A stretch of 64,000 bases of DNA from UBA6144 sp964399165 (lineage in GTDB: Bacteria; Bdellovibrionota; Bacteriovoracia; Bacteriovoracales; Bacteriovoracaceae), in contig CAYNPO010000009.1 of assembly GCA_964399165.1 (NCBI GenBank), positions 90,107-154,106 on the forward strand. The letters are read 5' to 3'. Shown here piece by piece: positions 33,312 to 41,729 of the stretch; within the stretch, counting starts at the first letter, position 1, and each line of letters opens with the position of its first letter. The translations under genes were made by a program, and so were the position numbers. The notes beneath the pieces are model-generated. The model was given only the letters and a program-made list of their open reading frames with translations. It was not told the DNA's origin and did not search any database.

Positions 33312-35351
33312 ATGAAAGTGGCGAAGGTTCACGACATCAAGAAAACCGACAAGAAGACTCTGGCCCACTGGTACCACCTCCTAGTGCTGGGCCGCATGCT
33401 CGACGAGCGCGCCCCTAACTACCTCAAGCAGGCCCTGGGCTGGTCTTACCACGCCCCCTACGCCGGGCACGACGCCATCCAACTCGCCATCGGCCAAGTC
33501 TTCAACCGCAAGACCGACCATCTCTTTCCCTACTACCGCGACATGTTGACCGCGCTCTCCGCGGGCCTCACCGCCGAGGAGATCATCCTCAATGGTCTCT
33601 CCAAGGCCACCGACTTGGCCTCCGGCGGTCGCCACATGTCCAACCACTTCGCCAAGCCGGCTTGGAACATCCACAACGTCTCCTCCTGCACCGGCAACCA
33701 CACCTTGCACGCCGTGGGCGTGGCCCGCGGGATGAAGACCTACAAGCACAAAGGCGTGGCCTTCTCCAGCCAGGGCGAGAGCTCGGTGTCCGAGGGCTAT
33801 TGCTACGAGGCCATCAACGGCGCCGACCGCGAGAAGCTTCCCGTGGTGTTCGTGTTCCAGGACAACGGCTACGGCATCTCCGTGCCCAAGTGCGACCAGA
33901 CCTCCAACGAGATCGTGGCGGAGAACTTCCGCGGCTTCCCAAACCTCGGCATCATCATCTGCGACGGCAAGGACGTCTTCGACTCGATGAACGCCATGAT
34001 CGCCGCCCGCGAGCAGGCGATCAAGGCCCAGGGCCCGGTGATCGTGCACGCCATGTGTGTGCGCATCGGCAACCACTCCAACTCCGACAAGCACGAGTGG
34101 TACCGTGACGAAAAAGAAATCGCCGAGGCCAAGGCGCAGGACCCCCTGCCCAAGTTCAGGGCCGAGCTGCTCAAGTCCAAGACTTTCACCGAGAAAGAGC
34201 TGCTGAAGATCGAGGAGGCCGCCAAGGCGGAGATGCTCGAGGCCCACACCAAGGCCATGAAGGCGCCGAATCCCACGCCCGAGAGCATTTTCGACTACGT
34301 AGTGCCTGAACCCCACGTCCCGCAGAAGTACGTGGATGGCCTGCATGACCACCAGGGCGAGCCCATGAAATTCATCGACGCCCTCAACGGCACGCTGAAG
34401 GCCGAGTTCCGCCACAACCCCGACACCTACATTTGGGGCCAAGACGTCGCCAACAAAGAGAAGGGCGGCATCTTCAACGTGACCAAGGGCATGCAGCAGG
34501 AGTTCGGAAAGCACCGCGTGTTCAACGGGCCCATCGCCGAGGACTTCATCCTGGGCACCGCCAACGGCATGAGCCGCTTCAACGACAAAATCCGCATCGT
34601 GGTCGAGGGCGCCGAGTTCGCCGACTACTTCTGGCCCGCCATGGAACAGATGGTGGAGACATCGCATGACTACTGGCGCTCCAACGGCGCCTTCTCGCCC
34701 AACGTGGTGGTGCGCCTGGCCTCCGGTGGCTACATCGGAGGTGGCCTGTACCATTCCCAAAACATCGAGGGCACGCTCTGCACGCTTCCCGGCATCCGGG
34801 TGGTGGTGCCCGCCTTCGCCGACGACGCCGCAGGTTTGATCCGGACCGCCATGCGCTCCCGTGGCTGCACGGTCTACCTCGAGCCCAAGGCTCTCTACAA
34901 CGCCAAGCACGCCATGACTCCCGTGCCCGAGGACTTCGAAGTCCCCTTCGGAAAAGCGCGCCTGCGCCGGGAGGGCAAGCACCTCTCCATCATCACCTAC
35001 GGCAACACCGTGCACTTCTCCCTGGACGCCGCCGCGGAGCTCGCCAAAGAGGGAATTGAAGTCGAGGTGCTCGACCTGCGCTCGCTCAACCCGCTGGACT
35101 ACGACGCCATCAAGAAGACGGTGGAGAAAACCCACCGCGCGCTCATCGTCCACGAGGACAAGGTCTTCGGCGGCTTCGGCGGCGAGTTGGTGGGGATCAT
35201 CAACGAGCACTGCTTCGAGAGCCTGGACGCCCCCGTGCGGCGGGTGGGCTCACCCTTCACGCCCGTGGGTTTCAACCGCATCCTCGAGCGGGCCATCCTG
35301 CCGGACATGCAGAAGATCCTGGTGGCGGCGCGGGAGCTGGCGTCCTACTGA
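33312..35351 (+). CDS. Fused E1 alpha/beta component of a 2-oxo acid dehydrogenase
   Basis: 679 residues joining both chains of a branched-chain or pyruvate-type E1. Residues 1 to about 335 are the alpha chain, with HAPYAGHDAIQLAIGQ, GGRHMSNHF, and the thiamine-diphosphate motif GESSVSEGYCYEAINGA...VFVFQDNGYGIS (GES replaces the usual GDG). Residues 350-679 are the beta chain, including NPDTYIWGQDVANKEKGG, VFNGPIAEDFILGTANG, VVEGAEFADYF and VLDLRSLNPLDYD. Start ATG 33312 has GGAGA. E2 and E3 are not nearby. It would need a lipoyl-E2 made by LipA/LipB. Divergent from the transaminase, so an acyl-CoA from the same catabolic route is conceivable. Confidence 0.85.
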   Translation: MKVAKVHDIKKTDKKTLAHWYHLLVLGRMLDERAPNYLKQALGWSYHAPYAGHDAIQLAIGQVFNRKTDHLFPYYRDMLTALSAGLTAEEIILNGLSKATDLASGGRHMSNHFAKPAWNIHNVSSCTGNHTLHAVGVARGMKTYKHKGVAFSSQGESSVSEGYCYEAINGADREKLPVVFVFQDNGYGISVPKCDQTSNEIVAENFRGFPNLGIIICDGKDVFDSMNAMIAAREQAIKAQGPVIVHAMCVRIGNHSNSDKHEWYRDEKEIAEAKAQDPLPKFRAELLKSKTFTEKELLKIEEAAKAEMLEAHTKAMKAPNPTPESIFDYVVPEPHVPQKYVDGLHDHQGEPMKFIDALNGTLKAEFRHNPDTYIWGQDVANKEKGGIFNVTKGMQQEFGKHRVFNGPIAEDFILGTANGMSRFNDKIRIVVEGAEFADYFWPAMEQMVETSHDYWRSNGAFSPNVVVRLASGGYIGGGLYHSQNIEGTLCTLPGIRVVVPAFADDAAGLIRTAMRSRGCTVYLEPKALYNAKHAMTPVPEDFEVPFGKARLRREGKHLSIITYGNTVHFSLDAAAELAKEGIEVEVLDLRSLNPLDYDAIKKTVEKTHRALIVHEDKVFGGFGGELVGIINEHCFESLDAPVRRVGSPFTPVGFNRILERAILPDMQKILVAARELASY

Positions 35352-35354
35352 GCC

Positions 35355-36680
35355 TCAGCGCCTGCTCGCGTTCCTCAGCGCCTCCGCCATGTCCACGCGC
35401 CCGCCGGTGGACATGTAACGCAGGAACGCCGATTCCGGACGCACGGATTCCATGATGGCCGATTTCACCTGTAAGGGCGAAAGGGCCGGATAAGCGGCCA
35501 TAATCTGCGCCGCGATTCCCGAAACCAGGGGCGCGGCCATGGACGTGCCGTCGGAGTAACCGTAGCTATCCCGTGGAAGGGTGGAGTAGATCCTCTCTCC
35601 GGGCGCCGCCACGTCCACGTTGACCCTGCCGACGTTCGAGAACTCAGCGAGTCCGCCGGAAAGCCTACTGGCAGCGACGACCAGCAGATGTTCATTCGAA
35701 AGGCCCGCGGGGTAGTCCCGATGGCGATCAATGCTGTAAGGCCTGGACCCAGGGCGGGAGTCATTGCCGGCGGCGGCCACCACCAGTACCCCGTGACGTT
35801 CTCCCACGTAGCGGATGGTTTCACCCACCAGGCGCCCGCGGTCTGGGCTGTTCTTCTTTCCGAAGGAGCAATTGACGATTTTGGCGCCGTTGCGGGCGGC
35901 GTAGAGGAGGGAGTCCACCACGTTGCGGTCGGTCTCATCGCCTTCGTCGGGCACGGCCCGGATGGCCATGATGCGCGCTTGGGACGACACCCCCGCGATG
36001 CCCACCCCGTTCTTGGCCTCGGCAGCGATGGTTCCCGCCACGTGGGTCCCATGGGAGTTGCTTGCCCGGGGGTCGCCGTGGCGGCTGCGTTGCAGGAGGT
36101 TGATCCCGTGGACGTCGTCCACGTAACCGTTGTCGTCGTCATCCAGCCCGTTGCCGGGAATCTCGTCGGCGTTCACCCACATGCGGTTTTTAAGATCCTC
36201 GTGCTCGTAATCCACGCCGGTGTCCACCACCGCCACGACCACGGTGGCTTCGGGCAAAACCGGTGTATCGGCGTAGTAGCGGGCTACGGAGGCACCTCCC
36301 CGCGCGGAGTCCTCGAAGGACCAAAGGCGGTTGACTTGGGAGTCATCGAAGCCCGCGTAGCGGGATGCCTCTTCATGGGTGGATTTGGCCACGCGGTGGG
36401 CACGCAGGGTGGGCAGCTCCCGTCGTCCGGCGTAAAAGGACTTCTCCGCCCACTCCACGTCTGGGTGGTAGAGGAGGTCATTCTCCAGGGCGAGCGCGTC
36501 CGGAGTATCCAGGCGCAGGACCTGCTCGAACAGCGTCTCGCTCCCACGGATGAGGGGATGGGCCGGAAGGGCCGCGCCTTCCCGCAGGCGCACGTACAGG
36601 CTGTCGTGCTCGAAGCGGATCTCCTGGCCCCAGGCCAGGGTTGCGGGCAAAACGAAAATGGCGAGGGCCAGGCGCAACAT
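35355..36680 (-). CDS. Secreted subtilisin-like (S8) serine protease
   Basis: 441 residues. A Sec signal peptide (MLRLALAIFVLPATLAWG) leads into an inhibitor-like propeptide (about residues 20-105). The catalytic triad is Asp153 (VVDTGVDYEHED), His210 (NSHGTHVAG) and Ser380 (DGTSMAAP). A Ca-loop-like DDDDNGYVDDV follows the Asp. Ends at residue 441 with no extra C-terminal domain, so it is probably released or periplasmic. Convergent with the E1 gene (three bases between stops). The gap upstream contains a TTTTTACAGG element. Confidence 0.92.
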   Translation of the reverse strand: MLRLALAIFVLPATLAWGQEIRFEHDSLYVRLREGAALPAHPLIRGSETLFEQVLRLDTPDALALENDLLYHPDVEWAEKSFYAGRRELPTLRAHRVAKSTHEEASRYAGFDDSQVNRLWSFEDSARGGASVARYYADTPVLPEATVVVAVVDTGVDYEHEDLKNRMWVNADEIPGNGLDDDDNGYVDDVHGINLLQRSRHGDPRASNSHGTHVAGTIAAEAKNGVGIAGVSSQARIMAIRAVPDEGDETDRNVVDSLLYAARNGAKIVNCSFGKKNSPDRGRLVGETIRYVGERHGVLVVAAAGNDSRPGSRPYSIDRHRDYPAGLSNEHLLVVAASRLSGGLAEFSNVGRVNVDVAAPGERIYSTLPRDSYGYSDGTSMAAPLVSGIAAQIMAAYPALSPLQVKSAIMESVRPESAFLRYMSTGGRVDMAEALRNASRR

Positions 36681-36763
36681 GGGGACTCCCGTGGGTACGG
36701 GAAAGTGTAGGCCGTGGCGGTGCCAAGAGGTTAGGGCCTGTAAAAACGACAGGGGAGGATGGC

Positions 36764-37150
36764 CTAAAGGGAGCGTTTTTCCACGTAGCCGAAGGCCTCA
36801 TCCAGCGCCTTGGCCCAGCTCCCGGTTAAGGGGACCGCTTCCAATACTAAGACCTTCTCTCGCGCCTTGGCCGGCAGCAGGTCTGTGAGCTGGGGCAGGG
36901 CCTGCCCCGGCTTGAGGGTGGAGGCGTCTATATAGGCCGCCCAGAAGGTTTCGCCGTCGAGGTTATGCACAAACACGACTTCTCGACGGTCCTCCCCGCT
37001 TTGCCGGAGATGGCCCCGGGCCAACCCGTCCAGCAGGTAGTCCACGGTGTCGAAGCCGGGCGTGCCCTCGGAAAGCGGGCCCTCACCAGTCCAGACCAGG
37101 ACGCGCACGTCGGGGGGGAGGAGTGCGAGGAGGGAAGCGTCCGGGGTCAT
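36764..37150 (-). CDS. Hypothetical protein cotranscribed with nusB
   Basis: 128 residues, soluble. I recognise no family; the sequence looks like a small alpha/beta domain (PPDVRVLVWTGEG, REVVFVHNLDGETFWAAYIDAS, REKVLVLEAVPLTGSWAKALDEAFGYVEKR). Start ATG 37150 overlaps the nusB stop by four bases (ATGA), so it is the last gene of nrdR-nusB-hypothetical. Possibly a ribosome- or flavin-related protein by genomic company, but there is no direct evidence. Confidence 0.6.
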   Translation of the reverse strand: MTPDASLLALLPPDVRVLVWTGEGPLSEGTPGFDTVDYLLDGLARGHLRQSGEDRREVVFVHNLDGETFWAAYIDASTLKPGQALPQLTDLLPAKAREKVLVLEAVPLTGSWAKALDEAFGYVEKRSL

Positions 37151-37593
37151 GGGGCCTTGGCGATGCCGTCCAGCACGCCGTTGATGAAGGAGCCGGACTC
37201 CTTGGTGGAGTATTTCTTGGCCAGCTCGATGGCCTCGTTGATGACGACCTTGAAGGGCGTGCCTTGCTGGTGGCGCAGCTCATAGGCGGCCATGATCAGC
37301 AGGGTGTGCTCGATGCGGGAGAGACGCTGGAGCTTCCAGTTCTTAAGATGCTGGACCACCAGGGCCTCGAGGGACTCTACGTTCTGCAAAATGCCCCTGA
37401 CCATGCCGTGAACCCAGGCGAGTTCAGAGGAAGGTAGGTCCACGCCCAGAGTTTCCCGGAAGGTGGTGATCCGGTCGAACAGGTCTTCCTTGTCGCCGGC
37501 GGCGAGGCTTTTCTTAAGGTCGTCGAAAACCGGGAGCTGGAAATGGTAGAGGAACTGGAGACAGAACTCGCGGGCCTCACGCCTGGTAGTCAA
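37147..37593 (-). CDS. nusB: Transcription antitermination protein NusB
   Basis: 148 residues, all helical. The conserved C-terminal helix-turn-helix KVVINEAIELAKKYSTKESGSFINGVLDGIAK and N-terminal REAREFCLQFLYHFQL are diagnostic. NusB binds NusE and boxA in rRNA transcripts. Its ATG 37593 lies inside the 3' end of nrdR (17 bases overlap), and its stop overlaps the next gene. nrdR-nusB is a familiar order. Confidence 0.95.
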   Translation of the reverse strand: MTTRREAREFCLQFLYHFQLPVFDDLKKSLAAGDKEDLFDRITTFRETLGVDLPSSELAWVHGMVRGILQNVESLEALVVQHLKNWKLQRLSRIEHTLLIMAAYELRHQQGTPFKVVINEAIELAKKYSTKESGSFINGVLDGIAKAP

Positions 37594-38077
37594 GTTGGCC
37601 TTCCTTCTGCGGTTGGATCTTGAACTGGCGCTCCTCCTGGCGGAGGCGGTCGAGGAACTGGTCCACGTCCTTGAACTCGCGGAAGTAAACGGCGGCGAAA
37701 CGGACGTAAGCCACGGGGTGCAGGTGGCGCAGGTACATCATGACGAAGTTCCCGATCTCCTGGCTTGAGATCTGTTTGTCGGAGACGTCCATCACGGCCT
37801 TCTCCACGTTTTCCACGATGCGGTCGATTTGCTCCTGTTTCACATCCAGCTTCTTGCAGGCGACCTCGATGCCGGAGCGGAGTTTGTCCCGGCGGAACTC
37901 CTCGCTGCGGCCGTCGCGCTTGATGACGGCGGGCATGAGGACTTCGATGGTCTCATAGGTGGTGAAGCGTTTCTGGCAGGACTCGCACTTGCGGCGACGG
38001 CGCACCTCGCGCCCCTCGGCCAAGAGGCGCGAGTCGAGCACTTTGGTGTCCTGGGCCTGGCAGAAAGGGCAATTCAT
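37577..38077 (-). CDS. nrdR: Transcriptional repressor NrdR
   Basis: 166 residues. N-terminal zinc ribbon CPFCQ...CESC with the DSR and RRRRKC stretch, followed by the ATP-cone (VIKRDGRSEEFRRDKLRSGIEVACKK). NrdR represses ribonucleotide reductase genes in response to dATP. No NrdR box pair is obvious in the window. 63 bases after glyA's end, with a TTTTACACGGTCC element and a small untranslated gap between. Confidence 0.97.
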   Translation of the reverse strand: MNCPFCQAQDTKVLDSRLLAEGREVRRRRKCESCQKRFTTYETIEVLMPAVIKRDGRSEEFRRDKLRSGIEVACKKLDVKQEQIDRIVENVEKAVMDVSDKQISSQEIGNFVMMYLRHLHPVAYVRFAAVYFREFKDVDQFLDRLRQEERQFKIQPQKEGQLDYQA

Positions 38078-38140
38078 GGGGCTAACCTATGAAATCCGCA
38101 GGACAGCGGCCATGCCGCTCCCCTGGACCGTGTAAAACTT

Positions 38141-39385
38141 TCAAGCGTAGAGCGGGAAAGCGCGACAGAGTTCAAAGACTTCCCCGCGTACCTTCTCCAA
38201 GACCGCCCCGTCGGCGGGGTTTTTCAAGGCCTTGGCGATGAGGCCCGCCATGCGCTTGGTCTCGCCTTCCTTGAAGCCCCGGGTGGTGACCGCTGGGGTT
38301 CCCAGGCGGATGCCCGAAGTGACGAAGGGAGAGCGCTTGTCGCCGGGGACCATGTTCTTGTTGCAAGTAATCGCGACTTTCTCGAGGAGTTCGGAGGCTT
38401 CCTTGCCGCTCATGTTCACGGAGTCGGTCTTCACCAGGATCAGGTGGTTGTCAGTGCCGCCTGACACCAGCTCGATGCCTTCCTTCATCAATTCCTGCGC
38501 CAGTACCTGCGCGTTCTTCACCACTTGTTGCTGGTAGGCCTTGAACGAGGGTTGGAGCGCCTCGTGGAAGGCCACTGCCTTGGCGGCGATGACGTGCTCC
38601 AGGGGACCTCCCTGGATGCCGGGGAAGATGAGCGAGTTGAACTTCTTGGCCCATTCCTCATGGTTGGTGAGGATGACGCCCCCGCGGGGACCGCGCAGGG
38701 TTTTGTGGGTGGTGGAAGTCACCACGTCGGCGTGTTCCATGGGACTAGGGTGAACGCCCGCGGCGACCAGGCCCGCGATGTGGGCCATGTCCACGAAGAA
38801 CACCGCGCCCACCTCTTTGGCGGCTTTCGCCATGCGGGCGAAGTCGATGAAGCGTGGGTAGGCAGAAGCACCGGCGATGATCATCTTGGGTTTTTCTTTC
38901 CGCGCAGTCTCTTCCAATGCGGCGTAGTCGATGGTCTCGGTCTTCGGGTCCAGGCCGTAGTGGAGCGCGCGGTAGAGTTTGCCGGAGAAATTCACGGGGC
39001 TGCCGTGGGTGAGGTGTCCCCCTTGGGACAGGTCCATGCCCAGGAAGGCGTCACCCGGCTGGAGGGCCGCCATGTACACCGCCATGTTGGCGCCGGAGCC
39101 GGAGTGGGGCTGCACGTTGGCGTACTGGGCGCCGAAGATTTTCTTGAGGCGGTCGATGGCGAGCTGCTCAGACTGGTCCACGAACTCGCAGCCATTGTAG
39201 TAGCGCTTGCCCGGGTAGCCTTCGGCGTACTTATTGGTCAGGCAGCTTCCTTGGGCCTCCATGACCGCGCGGGAGCAATAATTCTCCGAGGCGATCAGTT
39301 CCAGGCCCATCTCCTGCCGTTCCTCCTCACGCCCGATGCAGGCGGCGATCTCTGGATCCACGGAGGCGAGGGCAGGGTGGCGCAT
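38141..39385 (-). CDS. glyA: Serine hydroxymethyltransferase
   Basis: 414 residues, PLP enzyme that converts serine and tetrahydrofolate to glycine. Conserved features: LIASENYCSRAV, SGSGANMAVYMAAL, HLTHGSPVNFSGK, PKMIIAGASAYPRFIDF, FFVDMAHIAGLVAAGVHPSP, the Schiff-base Lys in TTHKTLRGPRGG and SPFVTSGIRLGTPAVTTRG. ATG 39385 chosen because GAGGAGA precedes it; a longer frame upstream would enter fabF. glyA follows fabF by 10 bases on the same strand, a known order. Confidence 0.96.
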   Translation of the reverse strand: MRHPALASVDPEIAACIGREEERQEMGLELIASENYCSRAVMEAQGSCLTNKYAEGYPGKRYYNGCEFVDQSEQLAIDRLKKIFGAQYANVQPHSGSGANMAVYMAALQPGDAFLGMDLSQGGHLTHGSPVNFSGKLYRALHYGLDPKTETIDYAALEETARKEKPKMIIAGASAYPRFIDFARMAKAAKEVGAVFFVDMAHIAGLVAAGVHPSPMEHADVVTSTTHKTLRGPRGGVILTNHEEWAKKFNSLIFPGIQGGPLEHVIAAKAVAFHEALQPSFKAYQQQVVKNAQVLAQELMKEGIELVSGGTDNHLILVKTDSVNMSGKEASELLEKVAITCNKNMVPGDKRSPFVTSGIRLGTPAVTTRGFKEGETKRMAGLIAKALKNPADGAVLEKVRGEVFELCRAFPLYA

Positions 39386-39395
39386 GGTTTTCTCC

Positions 39396-40640
39396 TCAGG
39401 CTTTTTTGAAGACGGTGCTCGAGTTCGTTCCACCGAACCCGAACGAGTTGTTCATGGCGTATTGGGGATCCGCTTTCCGCGCCTTGTTGGCGACGTAGTC
39501 CAGGTCACAGGCCGGGTCTTGGTTCTCCAGGTTGATGGTGGGCGGTAGCATGCCGGTTTCCAGGGCCTTGATACAGAAGATGCTCTCCAAGCCGCCGGCG
39601 GCGCCCAAGAGATGTCCGGTCATGGACTTGGTGGAACTCACCAGCAGCTTCCGCTTGGCATGCTCGCCGAAGACGCGCTTGATGGCGGTGGTCTCGGCGA
39701 TGTCCCCCTGCGGGGTGGAAGTACCATGGGCGTTCACGTACCCCACGTCCTCGCGGGCTATGCCCGCCTGCTCCAGCGCCTGCTGCATGCAGGGAATGGT
39801 GCCTTCGCCCTCAGGATGGGGGGCAGTGATGTGGTAGGCGTCGGCGGTGGCGCCCCAACCCACGACCTCGGCGATGATGCGCGCGCCGCGGGCCTTCGCC
39901 TTCTCGTAGTTCTCCAGCACGATGATGCCCGCGCCCTCGCCCATGACGAAGCCGTCACGGCCGGTGTCGAAAGGGCGGGAGGCACGGGTGGGGTCCTCGT
40001 TCCTCTTGGAGAGCGCCTTCATGGAAGCGAACCCGGCGACGGTGTAGGGCGTGATCACCGCCTCCGTGCCTCCGGTGACCATGGCGTCCTGGCGGCCGAG
40101 CATGATCTCGGCGGCGGCGATGCCAATGGCGTGGGCGGAGGAGGCGCAGGCGCTGGCGATGGAGAAGTTCACGCCACGCAAGCCGAAGTGGATGGACATG
40201 AGCCCGGGCCCCATGTTGGGGATCACGGACGGGATAAAGAACGGGGACACGCGGCGGGCGCCCTTCTCGAGGAACACCTTGTGGTGCATCTCGATGTGCG
40301 GGAAGCCACCCAGGCCTGTGCCCAGGATGATGCCCATGCGGTTGGCGGCATAACCGGAGTCGCGCAGGCCCGCCTGGCGGATCGCCTCGTCTCCCGCGTG
40401 GAGCGCGAAATGGTTGAACAGGTCGAAGCGCTCCTGGTCCTTGGCGGGCATGAGCTCTTCGGCGAGCTTGAAGTTTTTGACTTCTCCCCCGAAGGTGACG
40501 GGCCAATCGGTGGTGTCCTGCTTCTCGAGTTTGCTGATGCCGGGTTTTCCGGCCAGGGCGTTTTCCCAGACTTCGGACAGGCTGTTGCCCAACCCGCAGA
40601 TGGCGCCCATGCCGGTGACGGCGACGCGGTGGAGTTTCAT
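39396..40640 (-). CDS. fabF: 3-oxoacyl-ACP synthase II
   Basis: 414 residues. KAS II elongation enzyme of type II fatty acid synthesis. Catalytic Cys165 (SIASACASSAHA), His in NAHGTSTPQGDIAET and His in KSMTGHLLGAAGG, the usual Cys-His-His triad. Ends with SFGFGGTNSSTVF. Separated from acpP by 55 bases that contain an intrinsic terminator, so it may have separate or partial readthrough control. Confidence 0.97.
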   Translation of the reverse strand: MKLHRVAVTGMGAICGLGNSLSEVWENALAGKPGISKLEKQDTTDWPVTFGGEVKNFKLAEELMPAKDQERFDLFNHFALHAGDEAIRQAGLRDSGYAANRMGIILGTGLGGFPHIEMHHKVFLEKGARRVSPFFIPSVIPNMGPGLMSIHFGLRGVNFSIASACASSAHAIGIAAAEIMLGRQDAMVTGGTEAVITPYTVAGFASMKALSKRNEDPTRASRPFDTGRDGFVMGEGAGIIVLENYEKAKARGARIIAEVVGWGATADAYHITAPHPEGEGTIPCMQQALEQAGIAREDVGYVNAHGTSTPQGDIAETTAIKRVFGEHAKRKLLVSSTKSMTGHLLGAAGGLESIFCIKALETGMLPPTINLENQDPACDLDYVANKARKADPQYAMNNSFGFGGTNSSTVFKKA

Positions 40641-40661
40641 GGTTATTGGTCCCCTTGAAAC

Positions 40662-40685
40662 AAAAAGGGCCCCGTTCGGGGCCCC
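40662..40685 (-). terminator. Terminator/attenuator between acpP and fabF
   Basis: On the minus strand GGGCCCCG (40684-40677) pairs with CGGGGCCC (40674-40667), a two-base loop (or four with one pair open), followed by TTTTTG. It ends the acpP message while fabF lies just downstream, consistent with an excess of acpP transcript. Confidence 0.75.
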
Positions 40686-40695
40686 TGGAGGGTTC

Positions 40696-40929
40696 TTAGT
40701 GCGACTTCGCTTTCAGGTAGTTGACCACGTCCCCGATGGACTTCAGGTTTTCGGTCTCGTCCTCCGGGATTTCCACCCCGAACTCGTCTTCCATTTTCAT
40801 CATCAGCTCGACCATGTCGAGGGAGTCGAGGTTCAGGTCATCCACGAAGGTGGTGTTGATGGTGATGTTGGCGGCGTCCATTTTAGTGGCTTCGCTGACC
40901 AGTTTAATCACCTTGTCTTGAACTTCCAT
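40696..40929 (-). CDS. acpP: Acyl carrier protein
   Basis: 77 residues, acidic. The phosphopantetheine Ser36 is in DDLNLDSLDMVELM. Carries acyl chains for FabD/G/H/F encoded around it and probably donates octanoyl to LipB. AGGAGA ribosome site before ATG 40929. A terminator follows directly, typical for a highly expressed acpP. Confidence 0.98.
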   Translation of the reverse strand: MEVQDKVIKLVSEATKMDAANITINTTFVDDLNLDSLDMVELMMKMEDEFGVEIPEDETENLKSIGDVVNYLKAKSH

Positions 40930-40970
40930 TCAATCGTCTCCTGCGTCTTGGGATAGGTGCGTTGAGGGTA

Positions 40971-41729
40971 TTAAATGTACAGACCGCCGTCAATTTTAAT
41001 CACTTCCCCCGTCAGATAGCCCGAGGCGTTACTCAGCAGAAAACACACGAGATTTGCCACGTCTTCGGGGGCGCCGAAGCGGCCCAACGGCACGGATTGG
41101 GCGTAGTCTTCGCGGGTCTTTTCCGGCAAGGCCGCGGTCATGTCGGTACTGATAAAACCCGGGCACACGGCGTTCACTCGCACCTGGCGCGCGGCCAATT
41201 CCTTAGCCAGCGACTTGGTGTAACCGATGAGGCCCGCCTTGCTGGCGGCGTAGACGGTCTGGGCGGGATTGCCCATGAGCCCAACGATGGAGCTCATGTT
41301 CACCACGCTGGCGCCGCCGGCCTTCATGAGGTGCTTGGCCAAGGCGTTGGTGAGGACCATGCTAGCTTTCAGGTTCACGTTCAGCAGGTCATCGATGTCC
41401 TCGGGTTTCACGCGCAAGCAGAGCTGGTCCTTGCTTTTGCCGGCGTTGTTCACGAGGCCGTGGATCCCGTTGCCGGCCTTGAAGAACTCGTCCAGCGCGG
41501 TGGTCATGGCCGCGTGGTCGGTGACGTCGAACTTGAGGGCCGTCGCCTTCCCACCGCCGGCTTCGATCGCGCCTGCGAGTTCCTTAGCTTGGGCTTCGTC
41601 ACCGCGGTAGTTGAACACCACGTGGGCCTTCTGGGCGGCCAGCGCCAGGGCAATGGAGCGGCCGATGCCCCGGGAGGCGCCGGTGACCAGGATGGTTTTC
41701 TGGGCGAGGTCGGTGAAGACAGCGTTCAT
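40971..41729 (-). CDS. fabG: 3-oxoacyl-ACP reductase
   Basis: 252 residues, short-chain dehydrogenase. NADPH loop TGASRGIGRS, NNAG, catalytic Ser147 (NMSSIVG), Tyr160 and Lys164 (YAASKAG). Start ATG 41729 overlaps the fabD stop by four bases (ATGA). Stop TAA at 40971 is just before acpP, which starts 41 bases later. Confidence 0.97.
   Translation of the reverse strand: MNAVFTDLAQKTILVTGASRGIGRSIALALAAQKAHVVFNYRGDEAQAKELAGAIEAGGGKATALKFDVTDHAAMTTALDEFFKAGNGIHGLVNNAGKSKDQLCLRVKPEDIDDLLNVNLKASMVLTNALAKHLMKAGGASVVNMSSIVGLMGNPAQTVYAASKAGLIGYTKSLAKELAARQVRVNAVCPGFISTDMTAALPEKTREDYAQSVPLGRFGAPEDVANLVCFLLSNASGYLTGEVIKIDGGLYI

Noticed and set aside
33381..35210. 609-residue minus-strand frame opposite the E1 gene
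   Set aside because: Antisense shadow; low-complexity GLGDGH-type sequence with no start context.
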